Shown here: piece by piece, positions 8,941 to 17,114 of the stretch
Position numbering within the stretch: the stretch's first letter is position 1
Layout: the number at the start of each line of letters is the position of its first letter
NCBI RefSeq assembly: GCF_014218335.1
Contig: NZ_AP023367.1
Span: 2,171,501 to 2,235,500 of the forward strand
DNA: 64,000 bases
From: Anaerocolumna cellulosilytica
GTDB lineage: Bacteria > Bacillota > Clostridia > Lachnospirales > Lachnospiraceae
Reading direction: 5' to 3'
Made by a program: the position numbers and the translations under genes
The notes under the pieces: model-generated
Databases searched by the model: none
Seen by the model: the letters and a program-made list of their open reading frames with translations, nothing else
Told to the model about the DNA's origin: nothing

Positions 8941-10254
8941 ATGATTAGAAGAAAAAATTTAAGAGTTTTAACAGCAATTGGTTTAGCTTCATTAAGTATT
9001 TTTAGCGGTTTACATATGGTTAATCAAAAAGTTGCAGCAGATGCAGAATATAGTGAGGCCTACAATAACAGTAATTATGAAAGCCCTTATGCAAAGGACA
9101 GGGTTATTGTAGCATTAAAGTCAGGTTATGATTATCAAGTAGCAGTTGCAGATGAAGGTTTGACGTTTCAAAATACGTTATCCTCAGAGGATAGTGCTTA
9201 TGAGGTAGTTCTGTATACCGTCAAGGAGCAAAGTGCAGAGGGTGTAATGGAAGCCGTTGAGTCCTTAAAAAAGAATCCGGCAGTAGCTTATGCAGAACCA
9301 GATTATATGGTACAAGCTACCGATAAAGTTCCCAATGATCCAAGTTATTCCAGACTTTATGGTTTAACAAAGATAAGTGCACCGGCAGCTTGGGATACCT
9401 TTACAGGTTCTAAAAATGCAGTAGTTGGAGTAATTGATTCAGGTGTTCAATATACACATCCTGACTTAGCAGCTAATGCTTGGATAAATCCCGGTGAAAT
9501 TCCTAATAACGGAATTGATGATGATGGTAATGGCTATATTGATGATGTTTATGGTTGGAACTTTGTAGACAACAACAATAAACCGCTGGATGATAATGGT
9601 CATGGCACTCATGTAGCAGGTACTATAGGTGCGGTTGGTAACAATGGAGTCGGGGTTGTTGGAGTTGCTTGGAATACACAGATAGCAGCTTTAAAGTTCC
9701 TTGATGCAAACGGAGATGGTTATACATCCGATGCAATCCTTGCGATTAACTATGCTAAAAAGATGGGATTTGCCATTACCAACAACAGCTGGGGTGGTGG
9801 CGGCTACAGCCAAAGTCTGAAAGATGCAATTGATTCCTATAATGGTCTGTTTATAGCAGCAGCCGGAAACAATGGAACCAATAATGATAGCAGAGCTTCC
9901 TATCCGGCAAGTTACACATCTAGTAATATCATTGCCGTAGCAGCAACAACTAGCAGTGATGCAAGAGCAAGCTTTAGTAACTATGGCAAAACCAGCGTTG
10001 ATTTGGGCGCTCCTGGAGATTCTATTTATAGCACATACATGAATGGAGGTTATGCAACATTGAGTGGAACATCCATGGCCACTCCTCAAGTTGCAGGAGC
10101 AGCAGCTCTTCTAAAAGCATATAAACCTTCTCTGACGACTGCTCAGCTAAGAACTGCAATTCTGTCAAATGTAGATGCAGTTTCAAGCTTAAACGGAAGA
10201 ACGGTAACCGGAGGAAGATTAAATGTTTTAAAAAGCCTTAATTCAATAAAGTAA
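8941..10254 (+). CDS. Secreted subtilisin-like serine protease (family S8)
   Basis: A 437-aa preproprotease. A signal peptide (about 1-34) is followed by an I9-type inhibitor prodomain (about 50-125, VIVALKSG through VAYAEPDYMVQ). The S8 catalytic domain has D166 in VIDSGVQYTHPDL, H221 in NGHGTHVAGTIG, oxyanion N310 in AAAGNNGT and S378 in GTSMATPQVAGAAAL, all in the expected order. A D/N-rich insert (NNGIDDDGNGYIDD, about 190-203), a probable Ca2+ site, is typical of thermitase-like clostridial subtilases. The protein ends soon after the catalytic domain, with no anchoring module, so it should be released as a free protease. The start has a good ribosome site (GGGAG, 8-base spacing). It is monocistronic, between the promoter at 8781 and the terminator at 10432. 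Confidence 0.95.
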   Translation: MIRRKNLRVLTAIGLASLSIFSGLHMVNQKVAADAEYSEAYNNSNYESPYAKDRVIVALKSGYDYQVAVADEGLTFQNTLSSEDSAYEVVLYTVKEQSAEGVMEAVESLKKNPAVAYAEPDYMVQATDKVPNDPSYSRLYGLTKISAPAAWDTFTGSKNAVVGVIDSGVQYTHPDLAANAWINPGEIPNNGIDDDGNGYIDDVYGWNFVDNNNKPLDDNGHGTHVAGTIGAVGNNGVGVVGVAWNTQIAALKFLDANGDGYTSDAILAINYAKKMGFAITNNSWGGGGYSQSLKDAIDSYNGLFIAAAGNNGTNNDSRASYPASYTSSNIIAVAATTSSDARASFSNYGKTSVDLGAPGDSIYSTYMNGGYATLSGTSMATPQVAGAAALLKAYKPSLTTAQLRTAILSNVDAVSSLNGRTVTGGRLNVLKSLNSIK

Positions 10255-10431
10255 TACTTGGTAATCCAAGGCATTGCTGTAAAACTATCATAAAGGCAGT
10301 GGTTTAAAAGGGGTTAAATTACATACTAATTTTTATGAAAAGTCCTTAGATGGTTATAGCAAAAAGAACGGAGAGTTCCTCCACTATCGCAGTTAAGTCT
10401 GGGATATGCAATAAATATAATATGGAATTAC

Positions 10432-10465
10432 AATATGCCAGCGGTTTAATCCGCTGGCATATTTT
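10432..10465. terminator. Strong terminator between the convergent protease and tetR genes
   Basis: A perfect 13-bp stem, AATATGCCAGCGG with CCGCTGGCATATT, around a 6-base loop, then TT. It ends just before the tetR stop codon (10478) and could serve both strands. Confidence 0.85.
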
Positions 10466-10477
10466 GTGCACCTATAC

Positions 10478-11050
10478 TTACCGTAATTCTGGGGCGATGT
10501 CAAAAATATTTTCAAGAGCCGTCCGTACCTCTTTCAGCCATTCAAAATTCCCCTTTTTAATACACCAGGTAACTTCGTGACCAAGAAAGACATAAGCCGA
10601 TGCTTTATAAAGTGCCAGAGCATCATTCCTGTTACGGATTTGTCCGGCTTCCTGCCCTTTTTTTATAATCATGACAACTACATTCGTCAATTCATCCCGA
10701 AAATCATAGCTGCCATAGTCTTCCTTTAAATTGCTGATTAACATTTGGCTTAAGAAATCTGTCCCAAACTTACTGGCTTCTTTGATTAGGCTTTCAAAAC
10801 ATATTAATAATTGATCCCAATAATTGTCCTTAGACAAAATGGACAAAAGATGCTTACTTAGGTTATGCGTAATAGAATCATAAAAGTGCAATATAATATC
10901 TTCTTTGGATTGTAAGTGATAATAAAAAGTCGTTTTAGAAATGTTGCAGGCATTGCATATATCTACAACCGTTACATTTGCATATCCTTTCTCTAAAAAT
11001 AATTCATTCGCAGTTTCTATAATAAATTCCCTAGTTGATTTATCGGACAT
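10478..11050 (-). CDS. TetR/AcrR-family transcriptional regulator
   Basis: A 190-aa repressor. The N-terminal TetR DNA-binding domain covers about 8-55 (REFIIETANELFLEKGYANVTVVDICNACNISKTTFYYHLQSKEDI in segments) with the diagnostic TTFYYHLQSKE recognition-helix region. The C-terminal ligand domain is family-variable, so the inducer is unknown. I chose the ATG at 11050 (ribosome site AGGTG, about 5 bases). An in-frame TTG at 11086 with AAAGGA upstream would add 12 residues and cannot be excluded. It is divergent from the flavin oxidoreductase at 11511. A tandem palindromic operator lies over that gene's promoter, so this protein probably represses it (inference). Confidence 0.92.
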   Translation of the reverse strand: MSDKSTREFIIETANELFLEKGYANVTVVDICNACNISKTTFYYHLQSKEDIILHFYDSITHNLSKHLLSILSKDNYWDQLLICFESLIKEASKFGTDFLSQMLISNLKEDYGSYDFRDELTNVVVMIIKKGQEAGQIRNRNDALALYKASAYVFLGHEVTWCIKKGNFEWLKEVRTALENIFDIAPELR

Positions 11051-11160
11051 GGTTACACCTATTTGATATTGCTGGATTGGCTGCAATACTTGGCATCCTT
11101 TCTTTTTATTTCAATTTACCTCTTTTTAACGTGGGCTTGTATTTGCTCTATCAGAAAACG

Positions 11161-11189
11161 ATTATAGCATATATTTTGATATTGTAGAA
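11161..11189 (-). promoter_or_regulatory. Promoter of the tetR gene
   Basis: On the minus strand, TTCTAC (11184-11189), 17 bases, TATAAT (11161-11166), preceded by TGC as an extended -10. Confidence 0.55.
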
Positions 11190-11317
11190 CTGTATTTTTA
11201 AAATAGTCTAAGGTGTGACTGGAAGCACATTTGATATCTGCGTACATTTATTTGAGCATATTGCTGTAAAAAATAAAGTTTGTTTCAATAAACCATAAAA
11301 AATTAACAAAAACAACA

Positions 11318-11347
11318 TTGACAAATTAATAACAAAAGAGTTATTAT
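11318..11347 (+). promoter_or_regulatory. Promoter of the flavin oxidoreductase gene
   Basis: TTGACA (11318-11323), 18 bases, TATTAT (11342-11347). The -10 overlaps the palindrome starting at 11344. Confidence 0.65.
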
Positions 11348-11382
11348 ATTACCGTAGTAATATAAATATTTACTAAAGTAAA
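11344..11382. promoter_or_regulatory. Two palindromic operators, probable TetR-family binding sites
   Basis: Palindrome 1 is TTATATTAC-N4-GTAATATAA (11344-11365), with perfect 9-bp arms. Palindrome 2 is TTTAC-N4-GTAAA (11369-11382). Both share the core TTAC-N4-GTAA and their centres are 21 bases apart, two helical turns. The first covers the -10 box of the oxidoreductase promoter. Apart from these and the two promoters I see nothing in 11051-11510. Confidence 0.7.
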
Positions 11383-11510
11383 GATGGTTTTTATTGGTAT
11401 TATGTATATTATCAGTATAAAAGTATTGTAAATACAGTATGGAAACTGTTAATATCGGGTATTTCGTTATTGGTTTAACAAAATCCAGGCAAAAGAAAAG
11501 GAGAATAGGA

Positions 11511-13424
11511 ATGGCAAAATTATTCGAAAAAACACAAATCGGCAGTATGAAACTAAAAAACCGTATTGTTATGGGTCCAATGGGTACGACAGGTGAATCC
11601 GATGGTTCTTATACCTCAGAAGGAATTCGTTATTTTGTGGAACGTGCAAAAGGTGGCACCGGCCTTATTATTACGGGTGCGAATGTAGTAACAACAAAAT
11701 ACGAAGCACGTCCCTGTACAGAACTTAGTAACTTCCATCATGTAGAACGTTTAAATATGCTCATTGAACGCGCGCACCATTATGGTACCAAAGTCTGTGT
11801 ACAGATTTCACCGGGATTAGGTCGCCAGCAGTTTACCGACCCTTTTACATCCCCTTATTCTGCCAGTGCATGTGATGCTTTCTGGTTTCCTGGTTTAAAA
11901 TGCAAACCATTTTCGGTAGAAGAAATTCATGATTTAGTGGAAAAATTAGGATATTCTGCAAGTCTTGCCAAAATGGCAGGGGCAGATGCTGTTGAATTGC
12001 ATGCTTATGGCGGCTATCTATTAGACCAGTTTCACTCAAGACAATGGAATATGCGTACAGACGAATACGGCGGCTCTTTAAGAAACCGTATGAGATTTAC
12101 GCTGGAATGTATAGAAGCAATTCGTAAAAACGTTGGTCCTAAGTTCCCGATTCTTGTTAAATTCACACCGGATCAAAGAGTTGAGGGCGGTCGGGAATTA
12201 GAAGAAGGTATTGAAATGGCAAAAATACTGGAGGAATCAGGAATCGACGCTATCCATGTAGATTGCGGATGCTATGAAGCATGGCATAAAGCCATTTCAA
12301 CTGTTTATGAAAAAGAAGAACATCAGATGGATGCGGTAGAAGCGGTAAAGAAAACCGTATCAATTCCGGTACTCGGACAGGGCAAAATGTTTGACCCGGC
12401 AAAAGCAGAAAAAGCTGTCACAGACGGTAAAACAGATTATATCGTGTTAGGTCATCAAATGTTAGCAGATCCTGCCTGGGCCAACAAAGTAAAAGCTGGA
12501 GATACCATGGATATTGTACCATGTATCGGTTGTAATGAATGTCTGTTAGCAGGTTTCTCCGGAAAGCACTATTACTGTGCCGTAAATCCATTATGTTATG
12601 CGGAAGAGGATTATCCTTTACCTGAGAATGACAAAACCAACAAATCCGTATTGGTTATCGGTGGGGGACCTGGTGGTATGTCAGCTGCAATTGCGGCAGC
12701 AAAGAGAGGATGTACAGTAGAACTTTGGGAAAAGGCATCCCGTCTTGGTGGAAATCTGTGGGCAGCGGGTCTGCCAACATTTAAACAAGATGTATTAAGA
12801 TTAATTACATATATGGAACGACAGGTAGTAAAGCTTGGTGTAAAGGTTAAACTAACGAAAGAAGCAACAGCAGAAGAAATAATTGCAGGAAATTATGATA
12901 AAGTTATTTTAGCAGCAGGCTCCCTTCCTTTTGTACCTCCTATTGCTGGTGTAGAAAATGCCGGGGTTTCAGGAGAATACTTGTTAGGGATAAAGAAACC
13001 GGGTAAAAAAGTAGTAGTAATCGGCGGCGGTCTGGTTGGCTGCGAAACGGCAGCCTATATGCAAGAAACAGCCGAGGAAGTAACGATAGTTGAAATGCTT
13101 GATGATATCTTAGCGATTGCAGATCATTGCTTAAATAATGATCAGGCATTAAGAACCATGATTAAAGAAAGAAAGATAGGAGTAGTCGGTAATGCCAAAG
13201 TGTCTAAAATAACGCCTGAGAGTGTTGTTTATACAAAAGACGGTAAAGAGCACACGATTTCTTGTGATACGGTTATACTCGCTGCCGGATATAGGGCAAA
13301 TAATACTTTAGAAACGGAACTGGAAGATAAGGTTAAAGATTTGACTGTAATAGGTGATGCAGAAGCACCAAGAAAAATATTAAATGCCGTACATGAAGGA
13401 TACCATGCGATTCGTGTTATGTAA
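11511..13424 (+). CDS. Old Yellow Enzyme-type NADH:flavin / 2,4-dienoyl-CoA reductase-like oxidoreductase
   Basis: A 637-aa multicofactor reductase of the FadH/BaiCD/trimethylamine-dehydrogenase class. An N-terminal FMN TIM barrel (about 5-330; RIVMGPMGT, AVELHAYGGYLLDQFHS, YGGSLRNR) is followed by a 4Fe-4S ligand set C338-x2-C341-x2-C344-x11-C356. Then come a FAD domain (VLVIGGGPGGMSAA, about 378) and an NAD(P)H domain (VVVIGGGLVGCETA, about 500). Such enzymes reduce activated C=C bonds (enoates, dienoyl-CoA, bile-acid intermediates); the substrate is not predictable here. The frame extends 24 codons upstream, but AAAGGAG just before 11511 and the family N-terminus MAKLFEKTQIGSMKLKNRIV fix the start. 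It is monocistronic, with a terminator at 13446 and probable TetR control. Confidence 0.94.
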   Translation: MAKLFEKTQIGSMKLKNRIVMGPMGTTGESDGSYTSEGIRYFVERAKGGTGLIITGANVVTTKYEARPCTELSNFHHVERLNMLIERAHHYGTKVCVQISPGLGRQQFTDPFTSPYSASACDAFWFPGLKCKPFSVEEIHDLVEKLGYSASLAKMAGADAVELHAYGGYLLDQFHSRQWNMRTDEYGGSLRNRMRFTLECIEAIRKNVGPKFPILVKFTPDQRVEGGRELEEGIEMAKILEESGIDAIHVDCGCYEAWHKAISTVYEKEEHQMDAVEAVKKTVSIPVLGQGKMFDPAKAEKAVTDGKTDYIVLGHQMLADPAWANKVKAGDTMDIVPCIGCNECLLAGFSGKHYYCAVNPLCYAEEDYPLPENDKTNKSVLVIGGGPGGMSAAIAAAKRGCTVELWEKASRLGGNLWAAGLPTFKQDVLRLITYMERQVVKLGVKVKLTKEATAEEIIAGNYDKVILAAGSLPFVPPIAGVENAGVSGEYLLGIKKPGKKVVVIGGGLVGCETAAYMQETAEEVTIVEMLDDILAIADHCLNNDQALRTMIKERKIGVVGNAKVSKITPESVVYTKDGKEHTISCDTVILAAGYRANNTLETELEDKVKDLTVIGDAEAPRKILNAVHEGYHAIRVM

Positions 13425-13445
13425 TTTATGAATCTATAAATGGAG

Positions 13446-13489
13446 AAAGGACGTGTTACAACTTAAAGTGTTGTGACAGTCCTTTTTTT
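13446..13489 (+). terminator. Rho-independent terminator of the oxidoreductase gene
   Basis: AAAGGAC-TGTTACAAC pairs with GTTGTGACA-GTCCTTT around a short loop, then a T run. Confidence 0.85.
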
Positions 13490-13631
13490 GGGATGAATAC
13501 AAAACTATTAATTTTGTCGTATTTTGTCTAGTTCTTTGGACCCAATACAACTATACGCATTGACAATGTTTTAACATGATTATAAGATAGTTAAAGGGTA
13601 TAAATCAACCAATGATGAAGGAGTAGAAAGG

Positions 13632-14795
13632 ATGTTTAATTTTTTTTCTAAAAGTAAAAAAATTGAGTTTAGAACTGTTGAAAATTGTTTTCTTACAGGA
13701 GATGCGGAGATGAAAGCGGTCTGCTCGAACGCTTTTTTTGGATTACCGGATCTTTTTCTTGATATAAAGCTGTGCAGTGAAAACAGGGAGCAGTTTATAA
13801 AAAATAATTTTTTTAATCTTCGGTATATGGGGGGAACTGAAGCATCCTGGGATAAAAATAAGGCGGAATATATACGTTCTATCAAAGAGGCTTTGGAATC
13901 TGCCTATGGTATTACCGATCAAGAGAGTTATGAAGAAGTTTTCTTGGATTTTTACGCAGAGGCAGACCCTCATGCATGGAATATGGTAAGAATAGCAGGA
14001 GTTACCCAAAATGCTTATACAGCAGAGTATATCAATGCGCAGACCGCCAAAGAAAACATAGGGTTATTAGGCAATAAACTTTTGGAAAATTATAATTCCT
14101 GGGAGCAGGTAGCCACAGATTTTCTTTCAGGTAAGCTTCAGTTTATAGAGCTGAAAGCAATCCACAGTGCGGATGATAAAGAGTATACGAGTATTATAAA
14201 TATAGTAACGATGATTGATTTATTGTTTAATGATAAGGATACACCTCTAAAAAAATGCTTATTTAGTCGTGAGGAGAATTTGCATTTAAGCTCTAATAGT
14301 ATCTTTCAGAAAGTTCTTGACAACTTGATATCTGTTCCCCAAAGAGCCAGAAATATAATGAAGGTTTACAAAGATGTATACGGCTGGCGTCCATTTATAT
14401 TATCTGATATTTATACTCTGGATGAGAAGGATAAAAACACCTACAATTATGTAAAAAATAATCTTAAGCTGGAAGAAGACGAAGAAATTGTTTACATACA
14501 CGCGTTCACCAGTCAAAAACCGGAAAAGTCAGACATAAGTTTTGTATTAACCAATAAAAATTTAATTACAGTTTTTAATAAAAAAGATAGACAGAATGGT
14601 AAGTATGTATATACACCACTCGCGGTTTTAAATAGAAGTAATATTACATTAAAAGAAGTAGAATCTGCATACATGCTTTTCATTGACGATGCACCAAGAG
14701 TTGAAAATATATCTTTGAATTCGAAACGGGAAATTTCGGCTTATCAAGAGATTTTAAGTGATATGATTGCTTTCTTAAATAATATCAGAGGTTGA
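13632..14795 (+). CDS. DUF1266-like protein with a C-terminal PH-like domain, function unknown
   Basis: A 387-aa cytoplasmic protein. The middle part (about 80-170) holds WNMVRIAGVTQNAYTAEYINAQ and later NSWEQVATDFLSGKLQF. This matches the DUF1266 pattern of a Trp/Arg-rich helix, then 'sWeev...yl.Gr'. The C-terminal 100 residues (EEIVYIHAFTSQ, ISFVLTNKNLITVFNKK, SNITLKEVE) have the alternation expected of a bacterial PH-like domain. No signal peptide or membrane segment. The first residues MFNFFSKSKK are hydrophobic-basic and may touch the membrane. The ribosome site is AAGGAG. TTGACA at 13560-13565 may serve as a -35, though the nearest -10 (TATAAG) is only 15 bases away. Function is unknown and the domain calls are from pattern only. 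Confidence 0.7.
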   Translation: MFNFFSKSKKIEFRTVENCFLTGDAEMKAVCSNAFFGLPDLFLDIKLCSENREQFIKNNFFNLRYMGGTEASWDKNKAEYIRSIKEALESAYGITDQESYEEVFLDFYAEADPHAWNMVRIAGVTQNAYTAEYINAQTAKENIGLLGNKLLENYNSWEQVATDFLSGKLQFIELKAIHSADDKEYTSIINIVTMIDLLFNDKDTPLKKCLFSREENLHLSSNSIFQKVLDNLISVPQRARNIMKVYKDVYGWRPFILSDIYTLDEKDKNTYNYVKNNLKLEEDEEIVYIHAFTSQKPEKSDISFVLTNKNLITVFNKKDRQNGKYVYTPLAVLNRSNITLKEVESAYMLFIDDAPRVENISLNSKREISAYQEILSDMIAFLNNIRG

Positions 14796-15014
14796 AGAAA
14801 CCAAAATATAAAGTATAGACTGAAAAATACATTATATTTTATTTGCAGCAGTAACACACAGCAAACAGGTATATTAGGCAAGAGGGATTAATATGGGAAA
14901 AATGTAATATTTTATATAAAAATGTAGTAAAATGTAATGAATTCAAGTATAATAAAAGAAATACATATTACACAGTAAGGAAGTAGAAGACTACTAAGAG
15001 GGAGATAAGTGGAC

Positions 15015-16163
15015 ATGATTTCAAAAAAAGGTTTGGACTACATTAAAGAGTTTGCCGAAATTCAAGTAAATGTTATAACAAACGGCTGTATTTTCTTTCT
15101 TATGGAAAGCGATACCATTGTATGGGAAGCATCCTCAAAGGACTTCTCATTACAAGAGTTTAAGGTTGGTGAAACCCTTGCTAAGACAAGTATCAGCCAT
15201 CAGGCAATTGAGGAAAAGAAAACTACCATCGGTACTTTTGTATCTAAAGAAAATGGTGCAAGGGTAAAAGTAACTGCTATACCGGTTACGAATGAAGAGG
15301 GTAATGTCAGTGGAGCTTTTACTATAGTGCTGCCCAAAGAACATCATTTAGTCAGTGGCTTTAAGGATTTTGCACCGGTTATAACTGAAATGTTTCCTGG
15401 GGGGGCGTTTCTTTCTGTAACCGATACCGAAAAAATAACACAAAGACAGCCTTCCAAAAATTTTGATTTGAAGGATGTATACATCGGAAAAGACATATCC
15501 ATAGATCCGGCTGCTATGGCAGCATTAAAAACGGGTGAGATACAGCGCGTTGATTATGACACTTATGAATATGGAGCCCCTCTTCGTATATTGGTTTCAC
15601 CCTTTTATGATGAAGACACCAACGAAGTAATCGGAGCACTAAATATTGTCCGTCCAAAAACGATAGAATTGTCTCTTCGTGATATGGCATCCAGTCTTAA
15701 AAATGGTTTAACTCAAATTGCAGCAACCATTGAAGAATTAGCTGCCTCAGCTACAGACATTCATGGCAATCAACAACAATTAAATGATAATATTAAAAAA
15801 ATAACAGAAACAACAGAAGAAATTAACAAAATAAGCACCTTTATTAAAAGTATTGCGAATCAGACCAATATGCTCGGCCTGAATGCTGCAATAGAAGCCG
15901 CGAGAGTAGGAGAAGCTGGAAAAGGGTTCAGTGTGGTGGCATCTGAGATTCGACAAATGTCTGAAAAATCGAAAAATACAGTTGCAGAAATTGAGAAATT
16001 AACCAACGAAATCCGTACCAATGTATCAGAGTCCAATAACCAAAGTATTATCTCCCTTACCGCCAGCCAGGAACAGGCGGCGGCAACAGAAGAAATCACT
16101 GCAAGTCTGGAAGAAATCACTGCTCTGTCTGATGAATTATCCCAGATTGCTAATAAGTTATAA
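15015..16163 (+). CDS. Soluble methyl-accepting chemotaxis protein with short signalling hairpin
   Basis: About 382 aa, with no transmembrane segment. Residues 1-220 form two tandem PAS/GAF-like sensor units with parallel motifs ([15 protein letters not shown]..., then [15 protein letters not shown]..., each followed by a 'G.AL.IV.P'-type strand). Residues about 230-380 are the coiled-coil signalling domain with the conserved tip [32 protein letters not shown] that contacts CheA/CheW. The hairpin is shorter than in classical receptors, ending [16 protein letters not shown]. It should be a cytosolic chemoreceptor sensing an internal ligand or redox state. The start is ambiguous: GTG at 15009 (4 bases from GGAG) or ATG at 15015 (10 bases); the ATG is used here. 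No chemotaxis gene is adjacent. Confidence 0.9.
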   Translation: MISKKGLDYIKEFAEIQVNVITNGCIFFLMESDTIVWEASSKDFSLQEFKVGETLAKTSISHQAIEEKKTTIGTFVSKENGARVKVTAIPVTNEEGNVSGAFTIVLPKEHHLVSGFKDFAPVITEMFPGGAFLSVTDTEKITQRQPSKNFDLKDVYIGKDISIDPAAMAALKTGEIQRVDYDTYEYGAPLRILVSPFYDEDTNEVIGALNIVRPKTIELSLRDMASSLKNGLTQIAATIEELAASATDIHGNQQQLNDNIKKITETTEEINKISTFIKSIANQTNMLGLNAAIEAARVGEAGKGFSVVASEIRQMSEKSKNTVAEIEKLTNEIRTNVSESNNQSIISLTASQEQAAATEEITASLEEITALSDELSQIANKL

Positions 16164-16184
16164 ATCATTCAAAAAAGCTTTATT

Positions 16185-16217
16185 AAGTCCCGGTGGTAAT
16201 TTCAACTGCCGGGACTT
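16185..16217 (+). terminator. Hairpin after the chemoreceptor gene
   Basis: AAGTCCCGG (16185-16193) pairs perfectly with CCGGGACTT (16209-16217). Only a weak T tract follows (ATGTTT). Confidence 0.6.
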
Positions 16218-16342
16218 ATGTTTGATAGATTATGTAATTTTGAGCGAATTAAGGTATTAAATGGATACTATAGATAAGACTTTTGGTTTAAATTGATGTA
16301 TAATAATAAATTAAGGTAAAATTTGAATAGGGAGATGATTGT

Positions 16343-17059
16343 TTGCAGCCTTTTAATGCACCAATACCGTTTATTAAGGAAACATTACTGTATGAAAATG
16401 CTCTGAAAGAAAAGGAGGATATTCAGAATTTTATCCTTGAAGGACAGGCGAAGATTTGCTTTGATAACCAATGTATGATATTAAAAAATGCTTTGGACAA
16501 TGGATTAGGTCAGAAGGCCAATTATGTTCTATGGTGTCCTGAAATCTTTCCTGCGAATATTAAGATTACTTGGGAGTTTCGTCCTGTAACCGATGTTGGT
16601 TTATGTATTTTGTTCTTTGGAGCAGGCGGAAAAGAAGGGAAGGATTTGTTTGATACAACTCTTACAAAGCGGACAGGTGAGTATCCACAATATCATAGTG
16701 GTGATATCAATGCCTTTCATATTTCTTACTTTCGTAGAAAAGAGCCGGACGAAAGAGCCTTTCATACCTGCAATCTTCGCAAAAGCTTCGGTTTCCATCT
16801 GGTAGCCCAGGGAGCGGACCCTCTGCCGTCTGCCAAGGACTGTGTGGATTTTTATAAGATGGAGGTTATAAAGTATAAGAATACCGTAGCCTTTTCCATC
16901 AATGGATTAGTAGTATTTACATATGAAGATGACGGAGATACGTATGGGCCTCTATTAACGGAAGGCAGAATTGGATTTCGTCAATTAGCGCCTCTAACAG
17001 CAGCCTACAGGAATCTGAAAATATTTGAACTAAATGAGTATTCTATAGAAGCAGTATAA
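16343..17059 (+). CDS. DUF1961 family protein (YesU-like), probable pectin/rhamnogalacturonan gene
   Basis: A 238-aa cytoplasmic protein of the concanavalin-A-like lectin/glucanase fold family DUF1961. B. subtilis YesU, from the rhamnogalacturonan cluster, belongs to it. Recognisable stretches are YVLWCPEIFPANIKITWEF, LCILFFGAGGKEGKDLFD, SGDINAFHISYFRRK, CNLRKSFGFHLVAQGADPLP and IGFRQLAPLTAAYRNLKIFEL. It lacks a signal peptide, consistent with acting on imported oligosaccharides. The start is TTG at 16343, placed 8 bases after GGGAG; the ATG at 16335 is out of frame. It lies 55 bases before the YetA-like gene, and a small hairpin (CCTGTGAC/GTTACAGG) occupies the gap, so the two are probably cotranscribed. 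Confidence 0.85.
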   Translation: MQPFNAPIPFIKETLLYENALKEKEDIQNFILEGQAKICFDNQCMILKNALDNGLGQKANYVLWCPEIFPANIKITWEFRPVTDVGLCILFFGAGGKEGKDLFDTTLTKRTGEYPQYHSGDINAFHISYFRRKEPDERAFHTCNLRKSFGFHLVAQGADPLPSAKDCVDFYKMEVIKYKNTVAFSINGLVVFTYEDDGDTYGPLLTEGRIGFRQLAPLTAAYRNLKIFELNEYSIEAV

Positions 17060-17114
17060 ATTTTAACATGAAAACTTGTGCCTGTGACATAGGGTTACAG
17101 GTATTAGAAAGGGC

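Noticed and set aside
9691-10089. 132-codon Cys/Ile-rich frame on the minus strand
   Set aside because: Antisense to the subtilisin catalytic domain; composition reflects codon complement, not a protein.
11439-11510. 24-codon N-terminal extension of the flavin oxidoreductase
   Set aside because: No ribosome site at the upstream start. The strong AAAGGAG before 11511 and the family N-terminus fix the shorter form.
14948-14953. TATAAT as the chemoreceptor promoter
   Set aside because: No acceptable -35 at 16-18 bases and no sigma-D (flagellar) pattern; too weak to list.
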